Assembly (NCBI GenBank): GCA_029565395.1
Contig: JAKQOG010000124.1
Location: 1 to 64,000 of the forward strand
Length of the DNA: 64,000 bases
Origin: Candidatus Hydrogenedentota bacterium
GTDB taxonomy: Bacteria > Hydrogenedentota > Hydrogenedentia > Hydrogenedentales > CAILVY01
Reading direction: 5' to 3'
Under the pieces are notes generated by a model, which did no database searches, was not told the DNA's origin, and saw only the letters and a list, made by a program, of their open reading frames with translations. The stretch's first letter is position 1. Every line of letters begins with the position of its first letter. The translations under genes and the position numbers were made by a program. This document shows, one piece after another, positions 10,410 to 19,225 of this stretch.

Positions 10410-10720
10410 GTCTGGCCTCCTTGATTCAGAACCTGCTTACTATACAACCCACAATAAATAATTATACGAACCTTTTTAAAATTCCACAATAGAAACCGGT
10501 GAAGAGGCATTTGCGAAATAGGGGACAATTACTCTCAATGGATTGTAAGGTTGTTGTAGCGCCCATTTCCAAAAGGGAATGGAGAAAAGAACACACGCTT
10601 GAATCCAGGTATCCCCCTATGTTTTTACGCCGAACGGATTTCGGCGCTACTAAATTTCCGTGATAGGTGACACCTTGTAAGGGTATCACGGATAGAGGAA
10701 TGAATTTTGCGCAATGCCCC
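10410..10720. other. Intergenic region with two inverted repeats
   Basis: No supported gene. TCCGTGATA (10657-10665) pairs perfectly with TATCACGGA (10684-10692), 29 nt downstream of the DUF362 gene stop on the minus strand, and could form a transcript-ending stem-loop, though no T-tract follows. A second perfect 7-bp stem, CGCCGAA/TTCGGCG, lies at 10628-10646. The remainder should hold the promoter for the 7260-10409 gene, but no confident boxes were seen. Confidence 0.5.
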
Positions 10721-11794
10721 TTAGTATTTCTGGAAAAGCTGGCCCCAGGGGGTTTGGAGCCAGGCGTTAATGCGGGCCGTACCTTTCATCCGGTACCAGT
10801 AATAATCGTGATACAGGTAAGAACCCAAAATGAAGACATTCACCACGGGGGTGTGGAAAAAGAGTTTTTGGAGGCTTTTGAGCGGACTGAACCAGGCAAG
10901 ATGGCCCACATGGCTCGCGAAGGTGGCCCCGACGTCAAAACCGAAATTCACATCGCGAATGTCTTCGCCGGCAATCTCAATCTCCTCGAATTTACCCACG
11001 CCCAGACCCAGTTCGTGTCCCATCCGCACACATTTCACCTTCTGCTGGTCCAATCCCATCAGGTGGGTGGAGACACAGTCGATGGCCACGGAGTCCGCGC
11101 TCGCGAGCAGATAATCTTTCTGCACCGGCTCCATGCACCTCGGGCCGGGCCCATTACCGCAGGTGGTGCCGTCCATCACTGCAAAAATCCCCGCATGGAT
11201 TTCCTTTTGAATGGCGAGCAAATCACACAGGGTCTCGTGGATGACGGAATGCGTGTAGTGACGCTTTGTATTGAGCAAGCCGCCAAACGCGTTCTTCATT
11301 GCCCCGGTCATCGTGGTGTAAATGTGGCATTTCACCGTGGGCAAATGCACGATGCTTTTACCGAAGAAATAATCCGGGATATAAATGCCCTCTGGGAAAA
11401 TCGCGGGCAAAGCCAACATCTTTGCCTTGGGTTCATACTTTACCCATTTCACATCGCGCGGATCATAATTCATCACCTCGCGGATGCCATATTTCTTATA
11501 GACTTTGTCAAGGCGGTTGAGGCGTTGCCCTTTTGGGGCACTGATCACCACCGTCTTGTTATGCACCGCCGAAATTTCCTTGTAGCCCTTCTCCTGCAAA
11601 TATTGAATCACCGCCTCCAACTGCCACGGCGTTGTGTTCGCGCCGGGAAACATGTAATGCCACGAAATGTTGTCCTTTAAAAAAACTGGCTTGTCCTTGG
11701 GAACATGCGCACAAAAGTCCGCCAGGTCCATCAAGCGTTTATAATCCTCGATGACCGTGGCCGGACTGGTCTTTACTACGGCTACTTTTGCCAT
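10721..11794 (-). CDS. DUF362 domain-containing protein
   Basis: 357 aa from the second ATG (MAKVAVVKT), preferred because GAGGTG lies 6 nt upstream; an ATG 21 nt earlier is possible. Family marks are the N-terminal VAVVKTSPATV, KDNISWHYMFPGANT, HLPTVKCHIYTTMTGAMKN and the SADSVAIDCVS segment. DUF362 proteins have no settled function; some carry ferredoxin modules, but none is seen here (only scattered cysteines, for example CGNGPGPRC). The gene stands alone on the minus strand, divergent from the CHAD gene. Confidence 0.85.
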   Translation of the reverse strand: MAKVAVVKTSPATVIEDYKRLMDLADFCAHVPKDKPVFLKDNISWHYMFPGANTTPWQLEAVIQYLQEKGYKEISAVHNKTVVISAPKGQRLNRLDKVYKKYGIREVMNYDPRDVKWVKYEPKAKMLALPAIFPEGIYIPDYFFGKSIVHLPTVKCHIYTTMTGAMKNAFGGLLNTKRHYTHSVIHETLCDLLAIQKEIHAGIFAVMDGTTCGNGPGPRCMEPVQKDYLLASADSVAIDCVSTHLMGLDQQKVKCVRMGHELGLGVGKFEEIEIAGEDIRDVNFGFDVGATFASHVGHLAWFSPLKSLQKLFFHTPVVNVFILGSYLYHDYYWYRMKGTARINAWLQTPWGQLFQKY

Positions 11795-12097
11795 GCCAAA
11801 CACCTCACAAACCATTGTATGTCAATAGCTTACGCAAATAAACGGCCCCGTGCCGCTTTGCATTAAAAAAACGATGTTCTGTATATCAGTATATCGTGCG
11901 TGGGCCATGTTGACAAGTTTGCCGGATGCGTGCTTGGTAAAACAGTCCGCAAATGCGTATACTGGTAGTTTGAAAAATGACAAATGCGGGGCGGGGCTCA
12001 GTTGGGCGTCATGGGTCCGCGGAAAGCCTGTTGACGATCAAAGAGCACCTCCTTGGGGACGCTGAACGCAGCGTTGTGCGCGAAGTGGAGAGCCGTC
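11795..12097. other. Divergent intergenic region (DUF362 / CHAD)
   Basis: This is a control region between two diverging genes. It contains a plausible sigma70-type promoter facing right (11934-11963), a further TTGACA at 11910-11915 without a matching -10 box, and the CHAD gene ribosome site. No additional gene is supported. Confidence 0.5.
11934..11963 (+). promoter_or_regulatory. Candidate sigma70-type promoter for the CHAD gene
   Basis: TTGGTA (11934-11939) and TATACT (11958-11963) are separated by 18 nt and lie about 135 nt upstream of the GTG start at 12098. The boxes were recognised by eye; no transcript data support them. Confidence 0.35.
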
Positions 12098-13012
12098 GTG
12101 TCTAAGAAGTGCAAACTCGGCGCGGAAGCCGCGTGTGCGGGATTCAAGGGCCGCGTGTTTGTGGTCCAGGAACAGGTTGCACTCGTTCAAAAAGAAGATC
12201 CGGACGGCATTCACGATATGCGGGTCGCTTCGCGGCGGCTGAGGGCCGTCTTGTGCGATTTTGCCGCCCTGCTCCCGGATGAACCCCGGGAAGCCTTCCG
12301 TGATTATGTCAAAACCATAACGCGCCTTCTGGGTGAACCCCGCGAACTCGACGTCATGCTCCAAATGCTGGAGCGCCGCCGAAAAAACGTCGATGGCGCC
12401 CTCCGGCTGGCCTACAATTATGCCCTTCGGAAAGTGCGCGCCCGCCGGAAAGCTTTATCCCCGAAATGTAATGAAGCCGCCGCGCTGGTGGACCGCCCTG
12501 AGTTTGAAGCGCATGTGCAACTTTTGGGAAATGAACTTAAAACCCAGTCGAAATGTTACGTGCAGCAAGCCCGAAAGAATCTGTTGCGCAACTATAAAAA
12601 TCTGTGCCGTCAATATGACCGATGGCGAAAATCCGACGAGGAAGAAGTCCTGCATAATTTGCGCATCACCTTCAAGAAATTCCGCTATGCCTGCGAACTC
12701 TACGCCCCCCTTTACGGCGAAGACTTCATGCTTTTCCTTAAACGCCTTAAAAACACGCAGGACGAACTCGGCGACTGGAATGATTTCCGCATGCTTCGCA
12801 ATGAACTTGTGCTTCTGGGACGCGAAGCCCCGCCTAAAAGCGCCCAGGGATTTCCCGCGGTTATCCGCGATGCCAAACGCCGCTGTCAGAATCACCGCGA
12901 GGCCTTTGAGCGGCAAGCCCGCAAATTTTTTTCCAAACCGCGCAGAAAAGCCGTCGAAAAACTCCTGCGCCATCCCATCGAGCCGTGCTGCGCCCCCTCC
13001 ACCCAAGAGTAG
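12098..13012 (+). CDS. CHAD domain-containing protein
   Basis: 304 aa from GTG, chosen because GGAGAG lies 5 nt upstream; the frame is open to a TTG 45 nt earlier. CHAD proteins are all-helical, rich in conserved His/Arg/Lys, and in known cases bind polyphosphate. The two diagnostic helices are present: DGIHDMRVASRRLRAVL and EEVLHNLRITFKKFRYACEL, followed by LKNTQDELGDWNDF. No CYTH triphosphatase domain is attached, so this is the stand-alone type. It converges on the frameshifted gene at 13025 with only 12 bp between them. Confidence 0.9.
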   Translation: MSKKCKLGAEAACAGFKGRVFVVQEQVALVQKEDPDGIHDMRVASRRLRAVLCDFAALLPDEPREAFRDYVKTITRLLGEPRELDVMLQMLERRRKNVDGALRLAYNYALRKVRARRKALSPKCNEAAALVDRPEFEAHVQLLGNELKTQSKCYVQQARKNLLRNYKNLCRQYDRWRKSDEEEVLHNLRITFKKFRYACELYAPLYGEDFMLFLKRLKNTQDELGDWNDFRMLRNELVLLGREAPPKSAQGFPAVIRDAKRRCQNHREAFERQARKFFSKPRRKAVEKLLRHPIEPCCAPSTQE

Positions 13013-13024
13013 TCAAGATCGCAA

Positions 13025-13385
13025 TCACTGCATCTTTTCCTCTTCAACCGCCTTCTGAAACAACGTGCGGTATGCTTCCAGCGTTTCCCTGGCATTTGCC
13101 AGCACAATAATATCGCATACTCGTAAAGTCCCCAGTTCAATCGCTACTTTACCATGCTTGGCCTTAAACGGCACTTCCAGGACGCCCTCCGGCGACACGC
13201 GCAGCGCCGCGGCATCAATATGAAGCGACCTGAGCACGCCATAGGTTTCGGGCTCGATACTCCAGGCGCCGATCTGGAAAAATCTTCAAACGCACGCCGA
13301 TGGGCTTGCCTTCGCGATCCACATACGAAAACCGGAAGGGCTTTCCTTCACCAAACACTGGCGCCGCGCCGCTGAAAAAATGCAC
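13025..13385 (-). pseudogene. Small conserved-looking gene broken by a +1 frameshift
   Basis: Reading on the minus strand, GTG (13385-13383) overlaps the hydrolase stop (TAGTG) and opens a frame starting VHFFSGAAPVFGEGKPF. At the A5 run 13278-13282 (T5 on the coding strand) this frame leaves register; deleting one T joins KPIGVRLKIF to QIGAWSIEPETYG and continues for about 85 codons to the stop at 13025. The total length is 3n+1. The product would be about 119 aa, unrecognised, soluble, ending VEEEKMQ. The perfect start-stop coupling and clean repair by one base argue for a real gene hit by a homopolymer error or a recent mutation. Confidence 0.65.
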
Positions 13386-14764
13386 TATCGCTTTTTAGGC
13401 GTTTTGACCGTTTTTTTGCGCGCGGAGCTTCGGCGCACAGACGTGGAAGTCTTTTTGCGCACCGAACCCCGGGCCGGCCTGCGTGCTTTTTGGGCTTTTG
13501 CCGCCTTGTGATTTTCCGGGGACAGATGAGCATAGGAACGCCCCGAAAGAATATGTGCGCGTTGGACGCCACTGAGGGGCCGCCGAATATCGTGCCGTTC
13601 TTCCTCCTCGTCGACGAGGTTGAGCCGTTCCCGGATTGGATGCGCTTCGAACCATTGCCGCATGGGTTCAAACACTTCCCGTGCGCCCTCCCGGCTCATC
13701 ACCAGATCCACGTGATCATAATCCTCCACGCACCCTTCCGCTTTCGAGAGTACCAGGATTTTCTTGTCCTCATGGGGTAGTTGCCGGATAAACTTCTCAC
13801 CTTGCTCCGGAGGCGCAAACGGATCCCGCGCCGCATAGATCGCCAGCAGCGGCACACACAATTGCGACAAGCCCCCCACTACATCCACCGTGTCGTTGTT
13901 CACGCGGAAGACTTTGTTGTTCAGCGAAAACGCAATTTCTTTCAAAACCTTGGGCAGGGGATCTTCCAGCATGCCGATAAAATGCCCCGTGTTCATTTCC
14001 GAATGCACATTGCGCACGGTCACCGGATATAAAAACAGCCCGCTGCCAATCAAGCGGATAAACGGCACGAACCCGCGAAGGATATTGCCTGCCACCCGGG
14101 GAAACGCCCCTGCAAATACGGCAATCGGCTTGGGCACGTGTGCCTTTGCGCCCTCAAACCCCACCGGGCCGCCCAACGTCACTCCGCTGGCAATATACTG
14201 CGGACCGTGCACCAGTTCATACGCATACAACAACATCCCCCCCATCGAATGCCCCACCCAATGCACTTTCGCATACCCCGTCGTCTTGCGTATAAATTGA
14301 ATTACCGCCGGGATATCGTTCATTACGTAATCGTCCATTGCCGTATCCGCCAGCGAATGTTCAAACGGCGCCACGGAGGAACGGCATCCGCGCAAATCCA
14401 CCGCCCAACAGTCATACCCCCGCCCTGAGAGGTAGTCCACCATGCTCTTGCCATCCGGGCAGGTAAAGTTGTGCTGATTCGAATTAAATCCATGCACGAA
14501 CAGGATCGGTTCCCCTTCCATACGCCCTTTTCGATAGCGGCAGACCCGGAGTTTCCACAAATCAGGGGTGGTCACCGTATAGATCTCGTTGGTGCGCAAC
14601 GTCTCGGGATACATGGAATTCAGGACGATCCAATAGGTCATTATCGCCGCCAGAAGCAAGGCAAGCACCATCAGGGCGATCCACAGGCCGGGCGAACCGC
14701 CCAGCAGCAGGACCAGCAGTCCCGCCGCCAGAAATACCCCGTCTATCATCCAAAATACGTTCAT
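13385..14764 (-). CDS. Membrane-anchored alpha/beta hydrolase with basic C-terminal tail
   Basis: 459 aa. N-terminal hydrophobic segments (about 4-22 and 26-50) precede an alpha/beta-hydrolase core. The oxyanion region LFVHGFNSN (88-96), nucleophile elbow GHSMGG (Ser173), Asp314 (AARDPFAPP) and His351 (DYDHVDLV) form a plausible triad. It resembles the lipase/PHA-synthase-like lineage; the substrate cannot be read from sequence. The last ~55 residues are Lys/Arg/Ser-rich (KKTSTSVRRSSARKK), possibly for binding nucleic acid or envelope polymers. The ATG overlaps the uvrC stop by 4 bp, so it is translated with uvrC. Confidence 0.85.
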   Translation of the reverse strand: MNVFWMIDGVFLAAGLLVLLLGGSPGLWIALMVLALLLAAIMTYWIVLNSMYPETLRTNEIYTVTTPDLWKLRVCRYRKGRMEGEPILFVHGFNSNQHNFTCPDGKSMVDYLSGRGYDCWAVDLRGCRSSVAPFEHSLADTAMDDYVMNDIPAVIQFIRKTTGYAKVHWVGHSMGGMLLYAYELVHGPQYIASGVTLGGPVGFEGAKAHVPKPIAVFAGAFPRVAGNILRGFVPFIRLIGSGLFLYPVTVRNVHSEMNTGHFIGMLEDPLPKVLKEIAFSLNNKVFRVNNDTVDVVGGLSQLCVPLLAIYAARDPFAPPEQGEKFIRQLPHEDKKILVLSKAEGCVEDYDHVDLVMSREGAREVFEPMRQWFEAHPIRERLNLVDEEEERHDIRRPLSGVQRAHILSGRSYAHLSPENHKAAKAQKARRPARGSVRKKTSTSVRRSSARKKTVKTPKKR

Positions 14765-16656
14765 GCACGCTCTCCTCGCAGAAACTCCAACACCGCCTGC
14801 GCCTGTGCGCGGGTGAATCCGGGCAGTGCTGCAATCTCCTCCACACCAACGTCCCTTAACTTCGACACGGAACCAAAATGGTTTAAGAGAATCTTCGCCC
14901 GCGCCGGTCCTATCCCAGGAATGTCTGTTAACACAGTGCGCAACGCAGCCCGTGTTCGCTGTTTGCGATGATACGTCACGGCGAAACGATGGGCTTCGTC
15001 TCGGATGCGCGTTAACAATACCATAACCGGCCCATGCTGCGGCAACACCAAGGGATTCGCGCGCCCCGGCAAGAACAACCGTTCCAAGGCCTGGTCTCCC
15101 TGTTTCTCCGGATGCGCCTTTGCAATCCCCGCATGCGGCAGGTCTTCGATCCCCAAATCGCTGAACAGCGCCGAGGCCACGCCCAATTGGCCGCGCCCTC
15201 CGTCAATTAATGTTAAATCCGGCAGGTCATTTTCTTCAATCGCCCGTGTATACCGCCGCATCAACACTTCCCGCATGCTCGCAAAATCGTCCTGCCCCTG
15301 GACTGTCCGCATCGAGAACCGGCGGTACCGCGCTGTGTCGGCGGCCCCATCCTGAAAAGTCACCATGGAGGCCACCGTCTTGTCGCCTTGCGCCGTCGAT
15401 ATGTCAAAGCACTCGATCCGATGCGGCACACGCGGCAGCCCCAGCGCCTTCTGCATCTGCTCCAGAACATCCGTCCGCGCCTTTTCCCGCATCCGCTTTT
15501 CCTCAAAACTGCGGTGCGCATTGCGCACGGCGAGATCAAGCAAGGCCCGCTTCTCACCCCGTTGTGGATATACCACCTCAACTTTCCCCCCGCGCCGTTC
15601 CGTCAAAATTTCGTTTAACGTACCTGCTTCTTCCAGCGCCACAGGGATTATGATTTCCTGGGGAATGTACGCTTGGGCATAGTATTGCAGCAACAGAGAA
15701 CTTAACACTTCCGGCAGCGGCGCTTCACACCGCTCAAATGAAAAGTTTCGCCCCCCCAGCATTTTCCCTCCCCTGTAGGAAAGCGCTTGGATCTCCACAA
15801 AACGCCCCTCGCCGTAAACGCCGAAAACATCCCGGTCGTCCGCGCGCGCCGTCGTAACCGTCTGCTGCTTTTCCAACATCCCGCGCAGATCATAAAGCCG
15901 GTCCCGCAACACCCCCGCTTCTTCATATTCCATGCGATCCGCGTGCCGCGCTATGCCTTCCAACAAAACCTTTTCCAACTCCTCACTGCGCCCCTCCAGC
16001 ACCAAAATGGCCTGTTCCACCAGTTCCCGGTAGGCTTCCGCGTTGATATGTCCGACGCACGGCGCCATGCACAGCTTCATTTGATGATACAAACAGGGCC
16101 GCGTCCGGTTCTTTAGCACGGGATCGGAACACGTCCGCAACGGGACCAGCCGCTGCAACTGACGGAGTGTCTGCCGCACGCCCAAGGCACTGTGATATGG
16201 CCCAAAATACCGCGCCCCATCCTTTTTGAACCGCCGCACCACCGTAATCCGCGGAAATTCCTGCCGGGTGTCAATTCGAAGGCTGATATACGTCTTATCA
16301 TCACGGAGTTGGACATTATACCGCGGTTTGAATTGCTTGATGAGGCTGTTTTCCAGCAACAGCGCCTCTTTCTCATTACGGGTGACCAAAAATTCCATCT
16401 TCGCCACGCGCCGCATCAGGAATTTCACGCTATAACGGGAATCCGTCTCATTCAAATAACTCCGCAGCCGCGCCCGGATGCTTTTCGCCTTCCCCACATA
16501 CAATACCTTCCCTTGCGTATCGAACATCAGATAACAGCCAGGCTCGGAGGGCGCCTGCGCAGGATCAAAGGACACCGGCATACCGGATTCTTTCGGGGAT
16601 CTTTCCGGCGAATACTTGTTTTTCACAAACCCGTCCATTAAACCTAAGTATACCAT
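14761..16656 (-). CDS. uvrC: Excinuclease ABC subunit C
   Basis: 631 aa from the first ATG; starts at 16638 or at MPVSFDPAQ (codon 27) are equally possible because none has a strong ribosome site. UvrC makes both incisions in nucleotide excision repair. The GIY-YIG nuclease lies near residues 37-115 (GCYLMFDTQGKVLYVGKAKS). A UVR-type helix follows (about 215-255), then the RNase H-like endonuclease with ECFDISTAQGDKTVASMV and LTLIDGGRGQLGVA, and C-terminal helix-hairpin-helix motifs (LTDIPGIGPARAKILLNHFG). Length is typical. It leads a three-gene operon with the hydrolase and the frameshifted gene. Confidence 0.97.
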   Translation of the reverse strand: MVYLGLMDGFVKNKYSPERSPKESGMPVSFDPAQAPSEPGCYLMFDTQGKVLYVGKAKSIRARLRSYLNETDSRYSVKFLMRRVAKMEFLVTRNEKEALLLENSLIKQFKPRYNVQLRDDKTYISLRIDTRQEFPRITVVRRFKKDGARYFGPYHSALGVRQTLRQLQRLVPLRTCSDPVLKNRTRPCLYHQMKLCMAPCVGHINAEAYRELVEQAILVLEGRSEELEKVLLEGIARHADRMEYEEAGVLRDRLYDLRGMLEKQQTVTTARADDRDVFGVYGEGRFVEIQALSYRGGKMLGGRNFSFERCEAPLPEVLSSLLLQYYAQAYIPQEIIIPVALEEAGTLNEILTERRGGKVEVVYPQRGEKRALLDLAVRNAHRSFEEKRMREKARTDVLEQMQKALGLPRVPHRIECFDISTAQGDKTVASMVTFQDGAADTARYRRFSMRTVQGQDDFASMREVLMRRYTRAIEENDLPDLTLIDGGRGQLGVASALFSDLGIEDLPHAGIAKAHPEKQGDQALERLFLPGRANPLVLPQHGPVMVLLTRIRDEAHRFAVTYHRKQRTRAALRTVLTDIPGIGPARAKILLNHFGSVSKLRDVGVEEIAALPGFTRAQAQAVLEFLRGERA

Positions 16657-16671
16657 GAAAGGGGTTAGGGA

Positions 16672-16836
16672 CTGGGGTTCAGGGCAGGGCTATCGCATTA
16701 AAAATTCCCCGCAAAATCGCTTTTGTCATTGGGTTGATTCAAACAAACGCTGGCAAATCCCTTGCGAAGGAGAGTCTCGGTTCTTGAGAAATGCCAATGT
16801 ATCGGCTTTTTTAATGCGATAGCCCTGGGGTTCAGG
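16672..16836. mobile_element. MITE-like element: 18-bp terminal inverted repeats, 12-bp direct repeats
   Basis: GGGCTATCGCATTAAAAA (16687-16704) is the exact reverse complement of 16808-16825, enclosing about 103 bp. CTGGGGTTCAGG occurs at 16672-16683 and again at 16825-16836, bracketing the inverted repeats as direct repeats. No open frame in the interior encodes a transposase. The arrangement fits a non-autonomous element or a large hairpin between uvrC and the next gene; the right direct repeat shares its first base with the right arm. Confidence 0.55.
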
Positions 16837-16921
16837 CTTTGGAATGCCTTTTCCGGCACCCAATATCATGCCCCGATAATTTCCTCTTGTCTTCCGTCCA
16901 AAAATATTCTATAGAAGAGAC

Positions 16922-18793
16922 ATGGCTCATACGATCATCACATACCGGTTGCGGCTCTCAAGCATTATGAGCGGCTTGGCGCTTTGGGGAGCATTTTGTG
17001 TAGTTGCGGTAGGACTGCGCGGCGTGCGCTGGGATGAGAATTTCGAATTCGCCCAGGTATTGCTGGGGCAGGCGCCCTATCCGCCGGATCATCCCCTTGC
17101 CCAGTACGTGCATCAGTTCTACAGCCTCCAGACCTGGTCGCTCGCTGCACTGATGGCGCTTTTCCCGGGACCGCTCCTGGCGAATGCCTTGCGGAACGTA
17201 TTGTTTCTCTTGGCGACCGTGTGGCCGCCATTTTTGCTGGGCGCACTGTTATCAGGACGGGCGCGATGGGGGCATGCGGCGGCGCTCCTCGTGCTGATGG
17301 GGATTCACGTGCCCTTTTACAGCAACTATCCCGTGCAAATCTGGCCGGGATTGTACTCGAACGGTCAAGTCGGCCTCGGTTGGGCCTTGCTGACAGTGAC
17401 GCTTCTCTTGTTTGGATATATGCGGACCGGTTCGCTCCTGCTGGGGCTAATGCCCGCCGTGCACCTCGGGCAATTCCCCCCGGTGCTGGCTTGGACGGTG
17501 TTGCGAGGCCTGTGGCTCTGGCGCACAGGTCAGCGTGAGGCATTGCGGCAAGCCGCCCCATGGTGGTTCGGCGGAACGATGGTAAGCGGCGGTTTTTGGT
17601 TCATAGTGCGCGCCTTCACCCTGCCTATTCCAATGTCCGGACCCTATAGCTGCGCGGTGGAGCCCGATATCGTTCTGCGCGGATATCTCGCACATTTCGC
17701 CGCGCATCGTGCGATACCGTGGGATACCGGCCAGATTGTCGTAGTGGCTGCTCTGCTGCTGACGGTCGCGGCCGCGCGATGGAAAGAAGGTGCAGGCGGG
17801 ACATGGTGGTGGCTGGGTGTTTATGCGGGGATCGTAGCAATGCTCGTGTGGGGGATCATGGCGGTTCATGCGCGAATGGGCCTTAATACTCCGAGACTGC
17901 TCATCGCGTGGATGCCCTACCGTCTCATCAATCATCTTTCCCCCATCCTCATCGCCATGATGGCCGCGCTCCTGGGAGAAAAGATGCCGGGACGGCCCTG
18001 GGTCGCTGGCGCGCTCTTATACGGCGCCGTGCGGCCATTACTCGGTGCAATCCTGCCCGCCTCCCTTTTCGTGCGTTACTTCGAAATGGGCGACGCCATC
18101 TTTTTCGCCATGCTGGGCGCCACAGCCGTCATGCTCGCATGGGGCCTCCGTCAGGACAAATGGTTCTGCATTCCCTGGATGGCTTTGGCGAGCGCAAGCT
18201 TGATCGCACTGGACCTTGTGCACCAGTTCGGCGCGGCGTGTTGCGTGCTTGGCGGCTTGGCGGCCGTAGCCTCCATCCTTTGGCACTTCCCCGCCCATCC
18301 CCGGTGGATGCCCTTCACCACCGCCTGCGCCATTGCCCTGATCTGCCTGCTTCTCCTTCAGCAGGCCAGCCAGCGCGAGCACCTGCCTGTCAGCCCATTC
18401 GAACATCAGGTACGGCAATACCTTTTGGAAAAGAACGAACCCAACGCCATGATCCTCGTCCGGCATCAACAAGAATCCCTTCAAGCCCGTCTCGGACATC
18501 CTGTCATGACCGATATGGCCACCACCACCTGGATTCCCTATCAGCCCTCTCTTGGGCCCGCCCTCTACAAAATGTATCGCGATTTCTACGGCATTACCCT
18601 CACCGCACCGCCACACCAACCCGCCGCCTCACAACCCTGGTTCGAAGTATGGCCCGCAAAAACCCGCGCCGAATGGCAGAACCTTGCAAAAGAATACCAA
18701 TTCCATTACATCCTTGCCCCCGCATTTATGAACCTCGACCTCCCCAAAATCCTTCAAGGCTCCTCTGAAAACCTCTTCCTTATCGAACAATAA
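16922..18793 (+). CDS. Polytopic membrane protein, possibly GT-C-like, function unknown
   Basis: 623 aa with roughly a dozen hydrophobic segments spread over residues 15-500, and a soluble C-terminal domain of about 125 residues. An acidic WDENFEF motif follows the first TM; in GT-C glycosyltransferases and related mannosyltransferases the first outer loop also carries catalytic acidic residues, so a lipid-linked sugar transferase is possible, but I do not recognise the family. The C-terminal part (MILVRHQQESLQARLGH, FHYILAPAFMNL) resembles the soluble tail of such proteins. It stands alone; the start is close behind the MITE-like element, preceded by AGAAGAG. Confidence 0.7.
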   Translation: MAHTIITYRLRLSSIMSGLALWGAFCVVAVGLRGVRWDENFEFAQVLLGQAPYPPDHPLAQYVHQFYSLQTWSLAALMALFPGPLLANALRNVLFLLATVWPPFLLGALLSGRARWGHAAALLVLMGIHVPFYSNYPVQIWPGLYSNGQVGLGWALLTVTLLLFGYMRTGSLLLGLMPAVHLGQFPPVLAWTVLRGLWLWRTGQREALRQAAPWWFGGTMVSGGFWFIVRAFTLPIPMSGPYSCAVEPDIVLRGYLAHFAAHRAIPWDTGQIVVVAALLLTVAAARWKEGAGGTWWWLGVYAGIVAMLVWGIMAVHARMGLNTPRLLIAWMPYRLINHLSPILIAMMAALLGEKMPGRPWVAGALLYGAVRPLLGAILPASLFVRYFEMGDAIFFAMLGATAVMLAWGLRQDKWFCIPWMALASASLIALDLVHQFGAACCVLGGLAAVASILWHFPAHPRWMPFTTACAIALICLLLLQQASQREHLPVSPFEHQVRQYLLEKNEPNAMILVRHQQESLQARLGHPVMTDMATTTWIPYQPSLGPALYKMYRDFYGITLTAPPHQPAASQPWFEVWPAKTRAEWQNLAKEYQFHYILAPAFMNLDLPKILQGSSENLFLIEQ

Positions 18794-19225
18794 CCACGAA
18801 TCGCAAAAACTTGATTCTACCTTTCGATGATTGTATAAATACGCTGGTTTTCCTTATGCGACCGAATGGAGGTTTGTGGAGGAAAAGATTGGATTTGCTT
18901 CCATCTCCCGGCCCATGCGAACGTAGAAGTTAAGGGTATTCTTATGAAGTGGTTACCTGATCGTTACGAGGGCAAATTCATTCCAGTCATATTGTTACCT
19001 GCGTTAATGGGGTAGGGATCCCGGATATGTTGATTACGAGGGATATGGTCTGTCTGCCGCAACGAAACCAAGCCGTTAGAACGTTGAAAAACAGGCATGG
19101 CCATTTATTCCTTCCAAGTCCACGTGATGCAGTCATATAGTTGAACTTGCGGTTGCGGAGGCAGTGCGGCCGCTGAGAAGCAGAGTTTGTTGTACGTGTG
19201 TCGAACAGAGAGAAAAGGAAATTCT
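18794..19225. other. Intergenic region upstream of tandem lipoproteins
   Basis: There is no supported gene. The frame of the lipoprotein gene is open for 13 codons before its true start, but the ribosome site favours 19226. No confident promoter boxes, repeats or RNA structures were identified by eye. Confidence 0.5.

Noticed and set aside
10628..10646. CGCCGAA/TTCGGCG stem as an intrinsic terminator
   Set aside because: The stem is perfect but has no T-tract on its 3' side on either strand in the needed direction.
10462..10689. 75-codon open frame on the minus strand
   Set aside because: No ribosome site, no recognisable domain, and it runs through two inverted repeats.
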